Shown: positions 17,557-24,942 of the stretch, in pieces
How positions within the stretch are numbered: position 1 is the stretch's first letter
Layout: every line of letters starts with the position of its first letter
Source of the DNA: a virus
Virus record (IMG/VR): IMGVR_UViG_3300042691_019039
Location: 1-47,308 of that record
DNA length: 47,308 bases
Reading direction: 5' to 3' (one strand)
The notes under the pieces: generated by a model
Seen by the model: the letters and a program-made list of their open reading frames with translations, nothing else
Told to the model about the DNA's origin: nothing
The model's database searches: none
Position numbers and translations under genes: made by a program

Positions 17557-17566
17557 TATATTTATA
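17557..17566 (+). promoter_or_regulatory. TATATTTATA motif, candidate late promoter
   Basis: A full 10-base match lies in the 20-base gap between the terminase and the next gene. It ends 7 bases before ATG 17574, the distance expected for a -10 element of a nearly leaderless transcript. Confidence 0.45.
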
Positions 17567-17573
17567 AGTTGAT

Positions 17574-18671
17574 ATGACACAATTGAAGAATATATTGAAA
17601 GAAGATTTGAATAAGTGGTTTAAAGAAAAGTGGGTCAACATTGGAAAAAAGGTCGATGGAAAACACCCACCATGCGGAACTTCTGGAGAAAAAAGTGGAT
17701 ATGCAAAATGTGTTCCAGCTGCAAAAGCTGCCGGAATGAGTAAAAAAGAAAAAGAATCTGCAACTCGTAGAAAAAGAGCTGCACAAAACAAAGCGGGCAG
17801 AGGTGGTAGTGATAGTAAAGGGCAAGGCAAAACACCAATATATGTGTCAACCAAACCTAAAAACGAAGATTGGAGTGAAAAATATAAAAGAAGTATAGAT
17901 TGTAATAATCCAAAGGGTTTCAGCCAAAGAGCACATTGTCAAGGAAAGAAAAAAAATGAAACTATGAATATAGAAGAAAAATTAAATCTATTTTTAGAGA
18001 AGAATTGCCCAACTGATCCAGGTAAATGGGCAGCATCTAAAGCAGCAGCAAAATCTAAATTCGATGTTTATCCATCTGCATATGCAAATGGTTGGGCTGC
18101 AAAGAACTACAAATCAAAAGGTGGTGGTTGGAGAACTTGCAACGAAAGTTTAGGAGAATTAAACGCATTGCATGAATGTTGGGATGGGTATAGAGAAATT
18201 GGTGGTAAAATGAAAAATGGTAAAATGGTTCCAAATTGTGTACCTGTAAAAGAAAATATAAACGAAATGAGATTAGTAAGTTTGATGCCAGTTAATGGTA
18301 AAAATATTAAAGAACAAATTGATGAGGTAGAAGAATATGATGTGGAAAATGAACAAGATATGAAAGAATTTGTTCAATTTATGAAAGAATATACAAGAGA
18401 ATTAAATGAAGCAGGATGTCCTTGTGTTTTTGAAGCAGAGTATCAGGGTAGAAAAGTTCAGTTGGGTAAACCAATGGCAGGTGATGTAAAGAAATTTAAA
18501 GTTTATGTTAGAAACGGTGAAGGTAATGTAGTAAAAGTAAACTTTGGACAGAAGGGTGTAAAAATTAAAAAATCAAACCCGGATAGAAGAAGAAGTTTCA
18601 GAGCAAGACACAATTGTGATAACCCAGGACCAAGATGGAAAGCGAGATATTGGAGTTGCCGCAAGTGGTAA
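17574..18671 (+). CDS. Cys/Lys-rich protein with DUF5872-like N-terminus
   Basis: The 365-residue protein strings together short Cys- and basic-rich modules. The N-terminal WVNIGKKVDGKHPPCG and YAKCVPAAKA resemble DUF5872 proteins. Next come DCNNPKGFSQRAHCQG, SKFDVYPSAYANGWAAK, HECWDGY/NCVPV, an acidic helix, and a C-terminal arginine-rich RARHNCDNPGPR/YWSCRKW end. Such modules recur in uncultured phage proteins near head genes. Basic Cys-rich composition suggests nucleic-acid or zinc binding. Its N-terminus MTQLKNILKE resembles that of the gene at 23789 and matches the T4 prohead-protease cleavage rule (LxE), so packaging into the head is possible. It lies between terminase and portal. Confidence 0.6.
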   Translation: MTQLKNILKEDLNKWFKEKWVNIGKKVDGKHPPCGTSGEKSGYAKCVPAAKAAGMSKKEKESATRRKRAAQNKAGRGGSDSKGQGKTPIYVSTKPKNEDWSEKYKRSIDCNNPKGFSQRAHCQGKKKNETMNIEEKLNLFLEKNCPTDPGKWAASKAAAKSKFDVYPSAYANGWAAKNYKSKGGGWRTCNESLGELNALHECWDGYREIGGKMKNGKMVPNCVPVKENINEMRLVSLMPVNGKNIKEQIDEVEEYDVENEQDMKEFVQFMKEYTRELNEAGCPCVFEAEYQGRKVQLGKPMAGDVKKFKVYVRNGEGNVVKVNFGQKGVKIKKSNPDRRRSFRARHNCDNPGPRWKARYWSCRKW

Positions 18672-18719
18672 TTTGGTAAACCCAAAAAAATTTCGTATAT
18701 TCTAAAAAATTTTATATAG

Positions 18720-20459
18720 ATGGCAGATAAATCAATATTTGGTAGGTTACAAAAATTATTTTCAACTAATACCATAATTCGTAAAACTCCGGAAGGTGTT
18801 AAAGTCGTTGATACCGATGAATATCAATCAATGACTACAAACCTTGTGGACCGTTTTATGAAATTAAAAGTATCTAATTATGCAGGTGGAGTAGAATCTG
18901 GATTAGCATACCAGCAAGTTCGTATCGACCTTTTCAGAGATTATGATTCAATGGATATGGACCCAATTATTTCAGCAGCACTTAATACATATTCAGATGA
19001 GTGTACTGCCAGAAATGAGTTTGGTAATGTTCTTAAAATTCATCACGAAGATGATAATGTAAAACAAATACTTGAAAATCTTTTTTACGATATTCTTAAT
19101 ATAGAACACAACCTTTGGATGTGGACTCGTAATTTGGTGAAGTATGGTGATTTTTATTTACAATTGGAAATGGCAGAGGGATTGGGAATTATAAATGTAC
19201 TCCCAATGTCTACTTACGAAATGAGTAGAATTGAAGGATTTGACCCAATGAATCCACAGAGAGTTAAGTTTGTATACGCACCTTATCAAAATCCATACAA
19301 TGCGGTAGGACAAACTGCAAAGAAAGAATATGAAAACTATGAGGTTGCACACTTTCGTTTGAATGGTGACGCGAATTTCCTCCCGTATGGTAAATCAATG
19401 ATAGAGGGAGCAAGAAGAGTTTGGAAACAATTATCTCTTATGGAAGATGCTATGTTGATTCATAGAGTAATGAGAGCACCTGAAAAGAGAATATTTAAAA
19501 TTGATGTTGGTAACATTCCACCAAATGAAGTGGATAACTACATGCAGAAAATTATCAACAATTCTAAAAAAGTTCCATTTATTGATGAGAGAACAGGCGA
19601 ATATAATTTAAAATATAATATGCAAAACCTTATTGAAGATTACTATATGCCAGTTCGTGGTAGTGATAGTGGTACATCAATTGATACTTTAAAAGGTTTA
19701 GAATATAATATGATTGATGATATTAATTATCTTAAAGGTAAAATGTTGGCAGCACTTCAAATACCAAAAGCATTTTTGGGATATGAAGAAGAAACAAATG
19801 GTAAAGCAACGTTAGCCGGAATGGATGTTCGTTTTGCAAAAACTATTGAAAGAATTCAAAGAATAATGATTTCTGAATTAACAAAGATTGCAATAGTTCA
19901 CCTATATGCACAGGGTATTAAAGATGAAAAATTAACATCATTTACTTTAGAATTGACAATTCCATCTAAAATATACGAACAAGAAAAAGTTGAATTATAT
20001 AACTCAAAGGTTCAGTTAATTCAACAAATGCAACAAACTAAAATGTTTTCTAAACCTTGGATGTATGAAGCTATTATGGGAATGGCTAAAGATGAACAAG
20101 ATGATATGACATTGCAAGTATTAGAAGATGTAAAACAACAATTCCGTTTAACATCAATTGAAACTCAAGGTGTAGACCCGGCAAAAGAAACCGGAACAGA
20201 AGGACCTACAAATGTAGAAGAAGAAATTGCAAAAATAAAAGCAGAGTTAGAAGAAGATGGTGTAGGTAGACCTAAAGATTCCGTAAGATATGGTAAAGAT
20301 GACCATCCGGAGGGTAGAGACCCGTTGGGAATTAAAACTCTTAAACAAAAAGAAGGTTCTGTTCAATACAAACCAAGAAAAAATTCATATTTTGAAGTAT
20401 TTAAAGATATGAATGGTGGAAAAAAGAAGATTTTGACAGAGAATTTGGATAAAGAGTAA
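18720..20459 (+). CDS. portal vertex protein (gp20-like)
   Basis: The 579-residue protein looks like the T4 gp20 family. It has an N-terminal region with YQQVRIDLFRDYDSMDMDPIIS, DECTA, a core VKYGDFYLQLE and PMSTYEMSRIEG, then VAHFRLNGDANFLPYGKSM, RAPEKRIFKIDVGN and the helical clip/stem with LQIPKAFLGYEE. The portal forms the dodecameric channel for DNA at one capsid vertex and docks the terminase. The acidic C-terminal 80 residues extend beyond the T4 length (524). It starts with ATG after an AT-rich leader without a Shine-Dalgarno sequence. Confidence 0.93.
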   Translation: MADKSIFGRLQKLFSTNTIIRKTPEGVKVVDTDEYQSMTTNLVDRFMKLKVSNYAGGVESGLAYQQVRIDLFRDYDSMDMDPIISAALNTYSDECTARNEFGNVLKIHHEDDNVKQILENLFYDILNIEHNLWMWTRNLVKYGDFYLQLEMAEGLGIINVLPMSTYEMSRIEGFDPMNPQRVKFVYAPYQNPYNAVGQTAKKEYENYEVAHFRLNGDANFLPYGKSMIEGARRVWKQLSLMEDAMLIHRVMRAPEKRIFKIDVGNIPPNEVDNYMQKIINNSKKVPFIDERTGEYNLKYNMQNLIEDYYMPVRGSDSGTSIDTLKGLEYNMIDDINYLKGKMLAALQIPKAFLGYEEETNGKATLAGMDVRFAKTIERIQRIMISELTKIAIVHLYAQGIKDEKLTSFTLELTIPSKIYEQEKVELYNSKVQLIQQMQQTKMFSKPWMYEAIMGMAKDEQDDMTLQVLEDVKQQFRLTSIETQGVDPAKETGTEGPTNVEEEIAKIKAELEEDGVGRPKDSVRYGKDDHPEGRDPLGIKTLKQKEGSVQYKPRKNSYFEVFKDMNGGKKKILTENLDKE

Positions 20460-20475
20460 TAAACCAATAGAAAAA

Positions 20476-20485
20476 TATATTTATA
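20476..20485 (+). promoter_or_regulatory. TATATTTATA motif, candidate late promoter
   Basis: A 10-base match lies in the 47-base gap after the portal gene, 21 bases before ATG 20507. No -35-like element stands out upstream, as would be expected for a T4-type late sigma that reads only a -10 box. Confidence 0.45.
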
Positions 20486-20506
20486 TCTGATTAATTATAT
20501 CAATTG

Positions 20507-21376
20507 ATGAAAAAAATTAAACATTCGAAATTTAAAAATACAGGTTTTATCTTTGAATTGCTTGTAAGACAGATTACGGCGGAAATAATTTCGTCTAGCA
20601 AATCTGTAGCAGAGACCATTTTAAAAGAAAATTTTAATGGTAAGAAAGAATTATCAAAAGAATTAAAATTATATCAGTATTTGATTAATGAAAAATATAA
20701 TTCAGAATCAAAAGCTGACCAATTTATTAATACAATTTTAGAAGCTAGAAAAAGACTAGATGAAAAGAAATTAATGAAGGAAAAATATAACCTCATTAAA
20801 GAAATCAAAGAAAAATATAACATTGATGAGTTTGTAAAATCACCTGTATCGAATTACAAAGTATTAGCATCTATCTATAAATTATTTGAAGTAGTAACCA
20901 CAGATGAACAATACGAACCAACGGATATCGTTTCTTCTCGTTTTACGATTGCAGAAAATATTATTAACACATCTATACAAAACAAAGACCAAAAAATTAA
21001 AGATGCTGTTTTAGAACAATATAAAAAGCAAGATGAAGATTTGAGAGCAGTATCTTATAAATTGTTAGTGGAATCATTTAACAACAAATATAAAAACTTA
21101 TCAGTAGAGCAGAAAGGATTATTGAGAGAATATATTAATAATATAAATAATACTGGTAAATTAAATGAATATGTGAGTAACGAAGTTTCTAAATTAGTAG
21201 AAAACTTAAAATTGGTTGGTTCTAAAATTTCCGATAAAGTTACAAAAATTAAATTAGCTGAAACAATAGCAAACATTAAAAAAATTAAATCAGTTAAAAA
21301 AATAAAAGAGCAACATTTATCAGCAATGATGATGACATATGAATTATTAAACGAACTTAAAGATAAATTAAAATAA
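20507..21376 (+). CDS. helical head-module protein, function unknown
   Basis: The 289-residue product is almost entirely predicted helix, Lys/Glu/Ile-rich, with an N-terminal KFKNTGFIFELLVRQIT block and a C-terminal basic coiled-coil-like segment (KLAETIANIKKIKSVKKIKE). I chose ATG 20507; the TTG codon just upstream at 20504 is in frame but unlikely. Its place between portal and prohead protease, where T4 keeps the small prohead-core genes 67 and 68, suggests a core or portal-assembly role. No enzyme motif is seen. Confidence 0.6.
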   Translation: MKKIKHSKFKNTGFIFELLVRQITAEIISSSKSVAETILKENFNGKKELSKELKLYQYLINEKYNSESKADQFINTILEARKRLDEKKLMKEKYNLIKEIKEKYNIDEFVKSPVSNYKVLASIYKLFEVVTTDEQYEPTDIVSSRFTIAENIINTSIQNKDQKIKDAVLEQYKKQDEDLRAVSYKLLVESFNNKYKNLSVEQKGLLREYINNINNTGKLNEYVSNEVSKLVENLKLVGSKISDKVTKIKLAETIANIKKIKSVKKIKEQHLSAMMMTYELLNELKDKLK

Positions 21377-21377
21377 A

Positions 21378-21623
21378 ATGGTGAATTATAGAACATTCAA
21401 TGCAAAATTAGTAACATCAGGATCATCTGCATTGGTAGGTAATGCATGGGGAGTATTGCCTGTAAATGGTGTGACCGGAACAATAACATTAGAGGGATAT
21501 GGTACGGGTAGTACAGTTCATCCAACCATCGCATTGGAGCATTTAGCAGCTGGACAACCATTTCCATGTTATGTTAGAAGTATATCAGTAACCAATGGTG
21601 GTTCTGTTTATGTATTAGCTTAA
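21378..21623 (+). CDS. small beta-rich protein, possible capsid decoration
   Basis: The 81-residue protein is rich in Gly, Val, Thr and Ser with short alternating strands (YRTFNAKLV, GTITLEGYG, CYVRSISVTNGG, VYVLA), typical of small virion beta-sandwich proteins. It starts one base after the preceding stop. There is no charged or helical segment and no export signal. A head decoration or cement role is inferred from size, composition and position only. Confidence 0.55.
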   Translation: MVNYRTFNAKLVTSGSSALVGNAWGVLPVNGVTGTITLEGYGTGSTVHPTIALEHLAAGQPFPCYVRSISVTNGGSVYVLA

Positions 21624-21633
21624 ATTATAAAAA

Positions 21634-22230
21634 ATGCCAGCAGTAAGTAAAGCACAACAAAGATTTATGGGTATGGTTCACGCCACTCAAAAGGGTGATA
21701 TGGAAGCACCATCTCCAGAAGTTGAAAAAGCAGCAGACTCTATGAAAAAGAAAGATGCTAAAGATTTTGCATCTACAAAACATGCTGGTCTTCCTGATAA
21801 AAAAGAAGAACAAATACAAAAGATTAAAGAAATCATTCGTAAAATAGTTAGAGAAAGAATGATTGATGAAATGAATGTTACAGGAAATGTACAGGGATAT
21901 AATACACCCCATGCATTTGGTAAACCTGATGATGAAAAAAAGAAAGGAAAAAAAGTAGCTGACTTAACAGGATATTCAGTTGTAAATGAAAATCGTTGGT
22001 TAGAATTAAAAAGAGATGAATCAACGGCACAGGCAAAAATAGGTAGAGGTATTTCAAATATCAATAAACAATTGAAAGAAATGGAAAGATTTCTTAACTG
22101 GTATGGTAAAATTAAGAATGAGAGTGGTGTAGATAATAAAAGTTATTGGAAAAGAACTAATCACCATATTTATGCTATAAAGGAAAGATTAATTAAATTA
22201 GACCAAAAAATCAGACAAATATCAGAATAA
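21634..22230 (+). CDS. DUF3008-like N-terminus, helical C-terminus
   Basis: The 198-residue protein begins PAVSKAQQRFMGMV, then AADSMKKKDAKDFAST and KHAGLP, which matches the DUF3008 pattern common in phage and bacterial small proteins. The rest has a GYNTPHAFG segment and a basic helical C-terminus (GISNINKQLKEMERFLNWYG). The function of DUF3008 is not established; in phages it tends to lie near head genes. The IKEIIRKIVRE helix resembles the N-terminal helix of the next gene (LKELIKQVVKE), suggesting a common binding element. It ends one base before the next gene. Confidence 0.65.
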   Translation: MPAVSKAQQRFMGMVHATQKGDMEAPSPEVEKAADSMKKKDAKDFASTKHAGLPDKKEEQIQKIKEIIRKIVRERMIDEMNVTGNVQGYNTPHAFGKPDDEKKKGKKVADLTGYSVVNENRWLELKRDESTAQAKIGRGISNINKQLKEMERFLNWYGKIKNESGVDNKSYWKRTNHHIYAIKERLIKLDQKIRQISE

Positions 22231-22231
22231 A

Positions 22232-22537
22232 ATGGATATAAAACAATTAAAAGAGCTTATTAAGCAAGTAGTAAAAGAAGAAAACGATTATCAGCAGTTG
22301 TTTAAACATATGTTAGATAAAACAGGTAAATCAATTCCTGATATGTCTGATGCCGAAAAAGTAAAATTCTTTCAAGCGGTAGATAAAGCTGCAAAAGCAA
22401 AATCAGAAGGTAGATTAACTGGTTTGCCAGAAGAACTTACTGATAAGCAAAAACAAATTGATGTGGATAAGGATGGTGAGATTGAAGGTTCGGATTTAGC
22501 AAAATTAAGAGCTAAAAACGAAGAAAAAAAAAAGTAA
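22232..22537 (+). CDS. EF-hand-loop protein (101 aa), likely frameshift leader ORF
   Basis: The protein has an N-terminal helix LKELIKQVVKEE, a middle segment LFKHMLDKTGKSIPDMS and FFQAVDKAAKAKSEG, and a canonical EF-hand calcium loop at 77-88 (DVDKDGEIEGSD: acidic at 1, 3, 5 and 12, Gly at 6, Ile at 8). The zero frame ends in a Glu/Lys run encoded by an A10 tract followed at once by TAA. The -1 frame at that point continues for 135 residues with a membrane helix, so this may be the first half of a 236-residue fusion. It is coupled to the preceding gene, starting one base after its stop. Confidence 0.75.
   Translation: MDIKQLKELIKQVVKEENDYQQLFKHMLDKTGKSIPDMSDAEKVKFFQAVDKAAKAKSEGRLTGLPEELTDKQKQIDVDKDGEIEGSDLAKLRAKNEEKKK
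22528..22537 (+). promoter_or_regulatory. putative -1 ribosomal frameshift site (A AAA AAG then TAA)
   Basis: In the zero frame the heptamer A AAA AAG (22528-22534) is the dnaX-type slippery sequence, within a run of ten A, and the next codon is the stop TAA (22535-22537). Slipping by -1 leads directly into an open frame to 22941. No strong downstream stem is obvious; only a 4-base-pair AACC/GGTT pairing begins about 8 bases later. A homopolymer length error in the assembly would look the same. Confidence 0.45.
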
Positions 22538-22941
22538 ATGAGAACCTTGCCATTGGTTTATTATCCGCACTAGGGTCTATAATCATTGGTAAAGTTATTT
22601 TTTATTATTTGTATGAATTAGCTAGAAAAGGAATATCATATTTTTCTGGTAAAAAAGAATACAAAGAAGCAGTTAAAAAAGTTTTAGATAATCTATCTGA
22701 TAAAAAAGTTTCTGATAGTATTTCTAAAATTGTAGATTCCAAAAGAGGAATTGATATGGGAACTGCAAATGAAATTGTGAATATGGGAGTTGTACAAAAC
22801 CAAATTAAAAAGGCGGTTGATAGTGCAAACGGTGTGATTGACCAAACAGAATTAGAAAACCAACTAAAAACAATCCTAATTAAGTCCTGGACTGATTTAG
22901 GAGATAAGGCGGTTGATAAAGTAAAAAAAGATTTGAAATAA
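22534..22941 (+). CDS. TM-anchored helical protein, -1 frame continuation of 22232-22537
   Basis: The open frame from 22534 encodes VNENLAIGLLSALGSIIIG and KVIFYYLYELARKG, a convincing transmembrane helix, followed by a soluble helical domain (YFSGKKEYKEAVKKVL, SDSISKIVDS, ELENQLKTIL). There is no ATG or GTG upstream in this frame before the stop at 22513; the first usable start is TTG 22609, which would cut the membrane helix. This makes translation by -1 frameshift from the preceding gene the best explanation, with a base miscall in the A10 tract or an ATT start at 22552 as alternatives. It lies directly before the prohead protease gene. The function is unknown. Confidence 0.6.
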   Translation, partial: VNENLAIGLLSALGSIIIGKVIFYYLYELARKGISYFSGKKEYKEAVKKVLDNLSDKKVSDSISKIVDSKRGIDMGTANEIVNMGVVQNQIKKAVDSANGVIDQTELENQLKTILIKSWTDLGDKAVDKVKKDLK

Positions 22942-22942
22942 C

Positions 22943-23533
22943 ATGAATAAAGGATTATTAATAGAAACTCATTTGTTTGAAGCAAAACTTGTAAAGGAAG
23001 AAAATGGAACGTATTTAGTTTCAGGTATTCTTCAAAGAGCAGGCGCGCCAAATCAAAATAATAGAAGATATCCTAGAGAAATCCTTGAAAGAGAGTGTCA
23101 AAAATACGAACAACTTATTAAGGAACGTAGAGCATTGGGTGAATTAGACCATCCGGATTCTCCTGTTATTAATCTTAAAAATGTATCTCATAATATTAGA
23201 GAAATTTGGTGGGATGGTGATGATGTAATGGGTAAAGTGGAAATTCTATCAACACCTTCAGGCAACATCCTTAAAGAATTATTAAAGAATAACATTCGTT
23301 TAGGTATTTCATCAAGAGGACTGGGTTCTGTAAAAGAATTAAATGATGGCACTGTAATGGTGCAAGAAGATTTTGAATTGGTAGGTTGGGATTTCGTATC
23401 TAACCCATCAACTCACGGAGCATTTATGGCACCTGTAAATGAATCAAAGCAGTGGAAACAAATTGCTGAAGAATGTGGTAAGTGGTGTAAATCACAAGAC
23501 CTTATGAGAGAAATTATAATTGAATTAAACTAA
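22943..23533 (+). CDS. prohead core protease (gp21-like)
   Basis: The 196-residue protein has the layout of the T4 gp21 serine-protease family: RRYPREILE near 41-49, GELDHP with catalytic His70, a VMGKVEILSTPSG strand, and RLGISSRGLGS with the nucleophile S123 or S124, then GWDFVSNPS. It would digest the scaffold and trim capsid proteins at (L/I)xE sites before DNA packaging. Its own N-terminus contains LIE (residues 6-8), a possible self-cleavage site. It starts one base after the preceding stop, between the portal and scaffold genes as in T4. Confidence 0.9.
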   Translation: MNKGLLIETHLFEAKLVKEENGTYLVSGILQRAGAPNQNNRRYPREILERECQKYEQLIKERRALGELDHPDSPVINLKNVSHNIREIWWDGDDVMGKVEILSTPSGNILKELLKNNIRLGISSRGLGSVKELNDGTVMVQEDFELVGWDFVSNPSTHGAFMAPVNESKQWKQIAEECGKWCKSQDLMREIIIELN

Positions 23534-23534
23534 T

Positions 23535-23786
23535 ATGGCAAAGTTAATAAATTTAATACCAGGTAGAGAAATCCAAAAAGAAGATTTGGATGATATGGAT
23601 ACAGTATTACCTGGAAAAGTTGAAAGATTTTTAGATAGAGCATTGCAAGTTATTAAATCTTATAATTTGTCTAGAAGAAAAGAACAATATGTAATTGCAA
23701 AATTAATAGATGCTTTGGGAATGACTCCATCGGATTTACAACAGGCAGTTCAAAGATTAAAAAGAAACAAAATTGTAAAGAGATAA
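23535..23786 (+). CDS. small helical protein (83 aa), function unknown
   Basis: The protein is short and mostly helical: an N-terminal LINLIPGREIQKEDL, an acidic turn, then three helices (KVERFLDRALQVIKS, RRKEQYVIAKLIDALG, PSDLQQAVQRLKRN). The last part resembles a winged- or three-helix bundle with a basic tail, but no DNA-binding family is recognised. It starts one base after the protease stop and ends 2 bases before the next gene. It sits between protease and scaffold genes, so a head-assembly role is likely by position. Confidence 0.6.
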   Translation: MAKLINLIPGREIQKEDLDDMDTVLPGKVERFLDRALQVIKSYNLSRRKEQYVIAKLIDALGMTPSDLQQAVQRLKRNKIVKR

Positions 23787-23788
23787 TT

Positions 23789-24199
23789 ATGATAAAGTTA
23801 AAAGATATATTAAAGGAAACCGAAGAGTTTCAACAATTACCTTCTGAAATTAAAAAACACTTTTTAGAGATTATTTCTACCTATGGACAACATAGAGAAA
23901 ATATGAGTAGAAAATCTGATATTAGACAAGTTGCTGAAACATTGGGAGCAATTGCAGATGCAGCACAAGAATATACTTTAAGAGAAGGTGGTGATTGGTT
24001 TGATAGAGTTACTATCAAAAGAAATATGAAAGAGTTAAAATCTTTACAAGAGAAGTTTGAAAAAGAAGCTGTAGAAGCAAAATCACAAGAACAAAGATTG
24101 GAAGCTCTTTATGAAGATATGGGACACGTTTTGGGTAGATATTTTGAAATTGCAGAAATCACCGAAGAACAAATGCACCAAAGATTGGGAATAAAATAA
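23789..24199 (+). CDS. helical protein with ILKE leader, function unknown
   Basis: The 136-residue protein begins MIKLKDILKE, nearly identical to the leader of the gene at 17574 (LKNILKE) and ending in an LxE that fits the T4-type prohead-protease rule. The rest is helical with IKKHFLEIISTYGQH, QVAETLGAIADAAQEY, WFDRVTIKRNMKEL and a final helix. I infer a packaged head-core protein with a capsid-targeting leader. No enzymatic motif is seen. It is followed by the next gene after one base. Confidence 0.6.
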   Translation: MIKLKDILKETEEFQQLPSEIKKHFLEIISTYGQHRENMSRKSDIRQVAETLGAIADAAQEYTLREGGDWFDRVTIKRNMKELKSLQEKFEKEAVEAKSQEQRLEALYEDMGHVLGRYFEIAEITEEQMHQRLGIK

Positions 24200-24200
24200 T

Positions 24201-24572
24201 ATGGAACAATTAGCATCTCTTTTATTACATAGTAGAACACAGGCACATTCATTTCATGTGGGTGTAAAAGGTGTAGGCGCATTATCAGCACATCAGGCTT
24301 TACAACATTATTACGATACCATTGGTGGAATTGTAGATGGATTAGTAGAAGCATATCAGGGACAATATGGTTTGATTAAATTACAAGCCGTTAGTGGTTT
24401 AGATACAAATAATGATATCAAAAACATTATTTCATATTTTGATAAATTAATTCAAGCGGTTGCAAAATTGAGAGAAGATAAAAAATTACAAATGAGTTGG
24501 TTACAAAATGATATAGATAACATTGTAACCCTATTATATCAAACTAAATATAAGTTAGTTAATTTACAATAA
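24201..24572 (+). CDS. DUF5856-like ferritin-type helical protein
   Basis: The 123-residue protein matches what I recall of DUF5856: LASLLLHSRTQAHSFHV, GALSAHQALQHYYDTI, VDGLVEAYQGQYG and C-terminal helices. The spaced His and Glu residues (H10, H16, H19, H31, H36, and E50 in VEAYQG) resemble the metal-binding four-helix pattern of Dps/ferritin-like proteins. A metal-binding or oxidative-protection role is only inferred. It lies between head-assembly genes and the bS21 gene, 3 bases upstream of the latter. Confidence 0.6.
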   Translation: MEQLASLLLHSRTQAHSFHVGVKGVGALSAHQALQHYYDTIGGIVDGLVEAYQGQYGLIKLQAVSGLDTNNDIKNIISYFDKLIQAVAKLREDKKLQMSWLQNDIDNIVTLLYQTKYKLVNLQ

Positions 24573-24575
24573 GTT

Positions 24576-24755
24576 ATGTTGATTATCAATGTTAAGGGTG
24601 GAAATATAGAAGCCGCACTCAAAGATTATAAGAAAAAAGTTCAGAACTCAAAGCAAATTGAGCAATTGAGAGATAGACAAACTTTCACAAAACCATCGGT
24701 TAAGAATCGTTTAAAGATGGAAGAAGCTAAAAGAAAAAACAAATTTTTATATTAA
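24576..24755 (+). CDS. rpsU: phage-encoded ribosomal protein bS21
   Basis: The 59-residue protein is a small-subunit protein S21 homologue: LIINVKGGNIEAALKDYKKK, a QIEQLRDRQTFTKPSVKNR middle and a basic tail ending KNKFLY. The F-x-K-P-S-V-x-x-R pattern and C-terminal Tyr are the form I know from Bacteroidetes bS21, where this protein helps hide the anti-Shine-Dalgarno end of 16S rRNA. Phage-encoded bS21 is known from other aquatic phages. It could replace host bS21 and change which mRNAs are read. It lies directly upstream of the scaffold gene, which has one of the few good Shine-Dalgarno sequences here. Its own start lacks one. Confidence 0.88.
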   Translation: MLIINVKGGNIEAALKDYKKKVQNSKQIEQLRDRQTFTKPSVKNRLKMEEAKRKNKFLY

Positions 24756-24779
24756 TTCTTTAGTTTTCTAAAAAAATAC

Positions 24780-24789
24780 TATATTTATT
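24780..24789 (+). promoter_or_regulatory. TATATTTATT motif, candidate late promoter for scaffold
   Basis: A 9 of 10 match to the gap motif lies 153 bases before the scaffold ATG. If used, it would give a leader of about 145 bases including the hairpin and Shine-Dalgarno below. Confidence 0.4.
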
Positions 24790-24796
24790 ATCAAAT

Positions 24797-24817
24797 ATCC
24801 CATTATTTATATGGGAT
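24797..24817 (+). repeat. perfect 7-bp hairpin with TATTTAT loop in scaffold leader
   Basis: ATCCCAT and ATGGGAT pair perfectly around a seven-base TATTTAT loop. It lacks a following U tract, so it is not a standard terminator. It lies at the 5' end of the gene-free stretch 24756-24942, whose remainder is unusually rich in C and G for this genome and has no other gene. It may be a leader element or a second promoter-motif copy (TATTTATA at 24804-24811). Confidence 0.45.
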
Positions 24818-24929
24818 TTATTATTACGACACAGTTGGTTAATGAATACCCTTCTCTTATAAGGTGTGACCGAACAACCGACAATTATCTATTGGAGTTT
24901 CCTTCCCGAATAACTTCACAAACAAATTT

Positions 24930-24935
24930 AAGGAG
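24930..24935 (+). promoter_or_regulatory. Shine-Dalgarno sequence of scaffold gene
   Basis: AAGGAG lies 7 bases upstream of ATG 24943, ideal spacing. Most other starts in this window have no such sequence, so it both fixes the start of the scaffold gene and marks it as unusual. Confidence 0.75.
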
Positions 24936-24942
24936 AAAAACA

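Noticed and set aside
18672-18719. TTTGG/CCAAA pairing as a terminator after the Cys-rich gene
   Set aside because: Only five base pairs and no T run follow; the gap otherwise holds nothing distinct.
22538-22573. ATG at 22538 as start of the membrane protein
   Set aside because: It is in another frame and stops after 11 codons.
24811-24942. N-terminal extension of the scaffold gene from ATG 24811
   Set aside because: The extension is unlike gp22 proteins, lies over a hairpin, and ATG 24943 has an ideal Shine-Dalgarno sequence.
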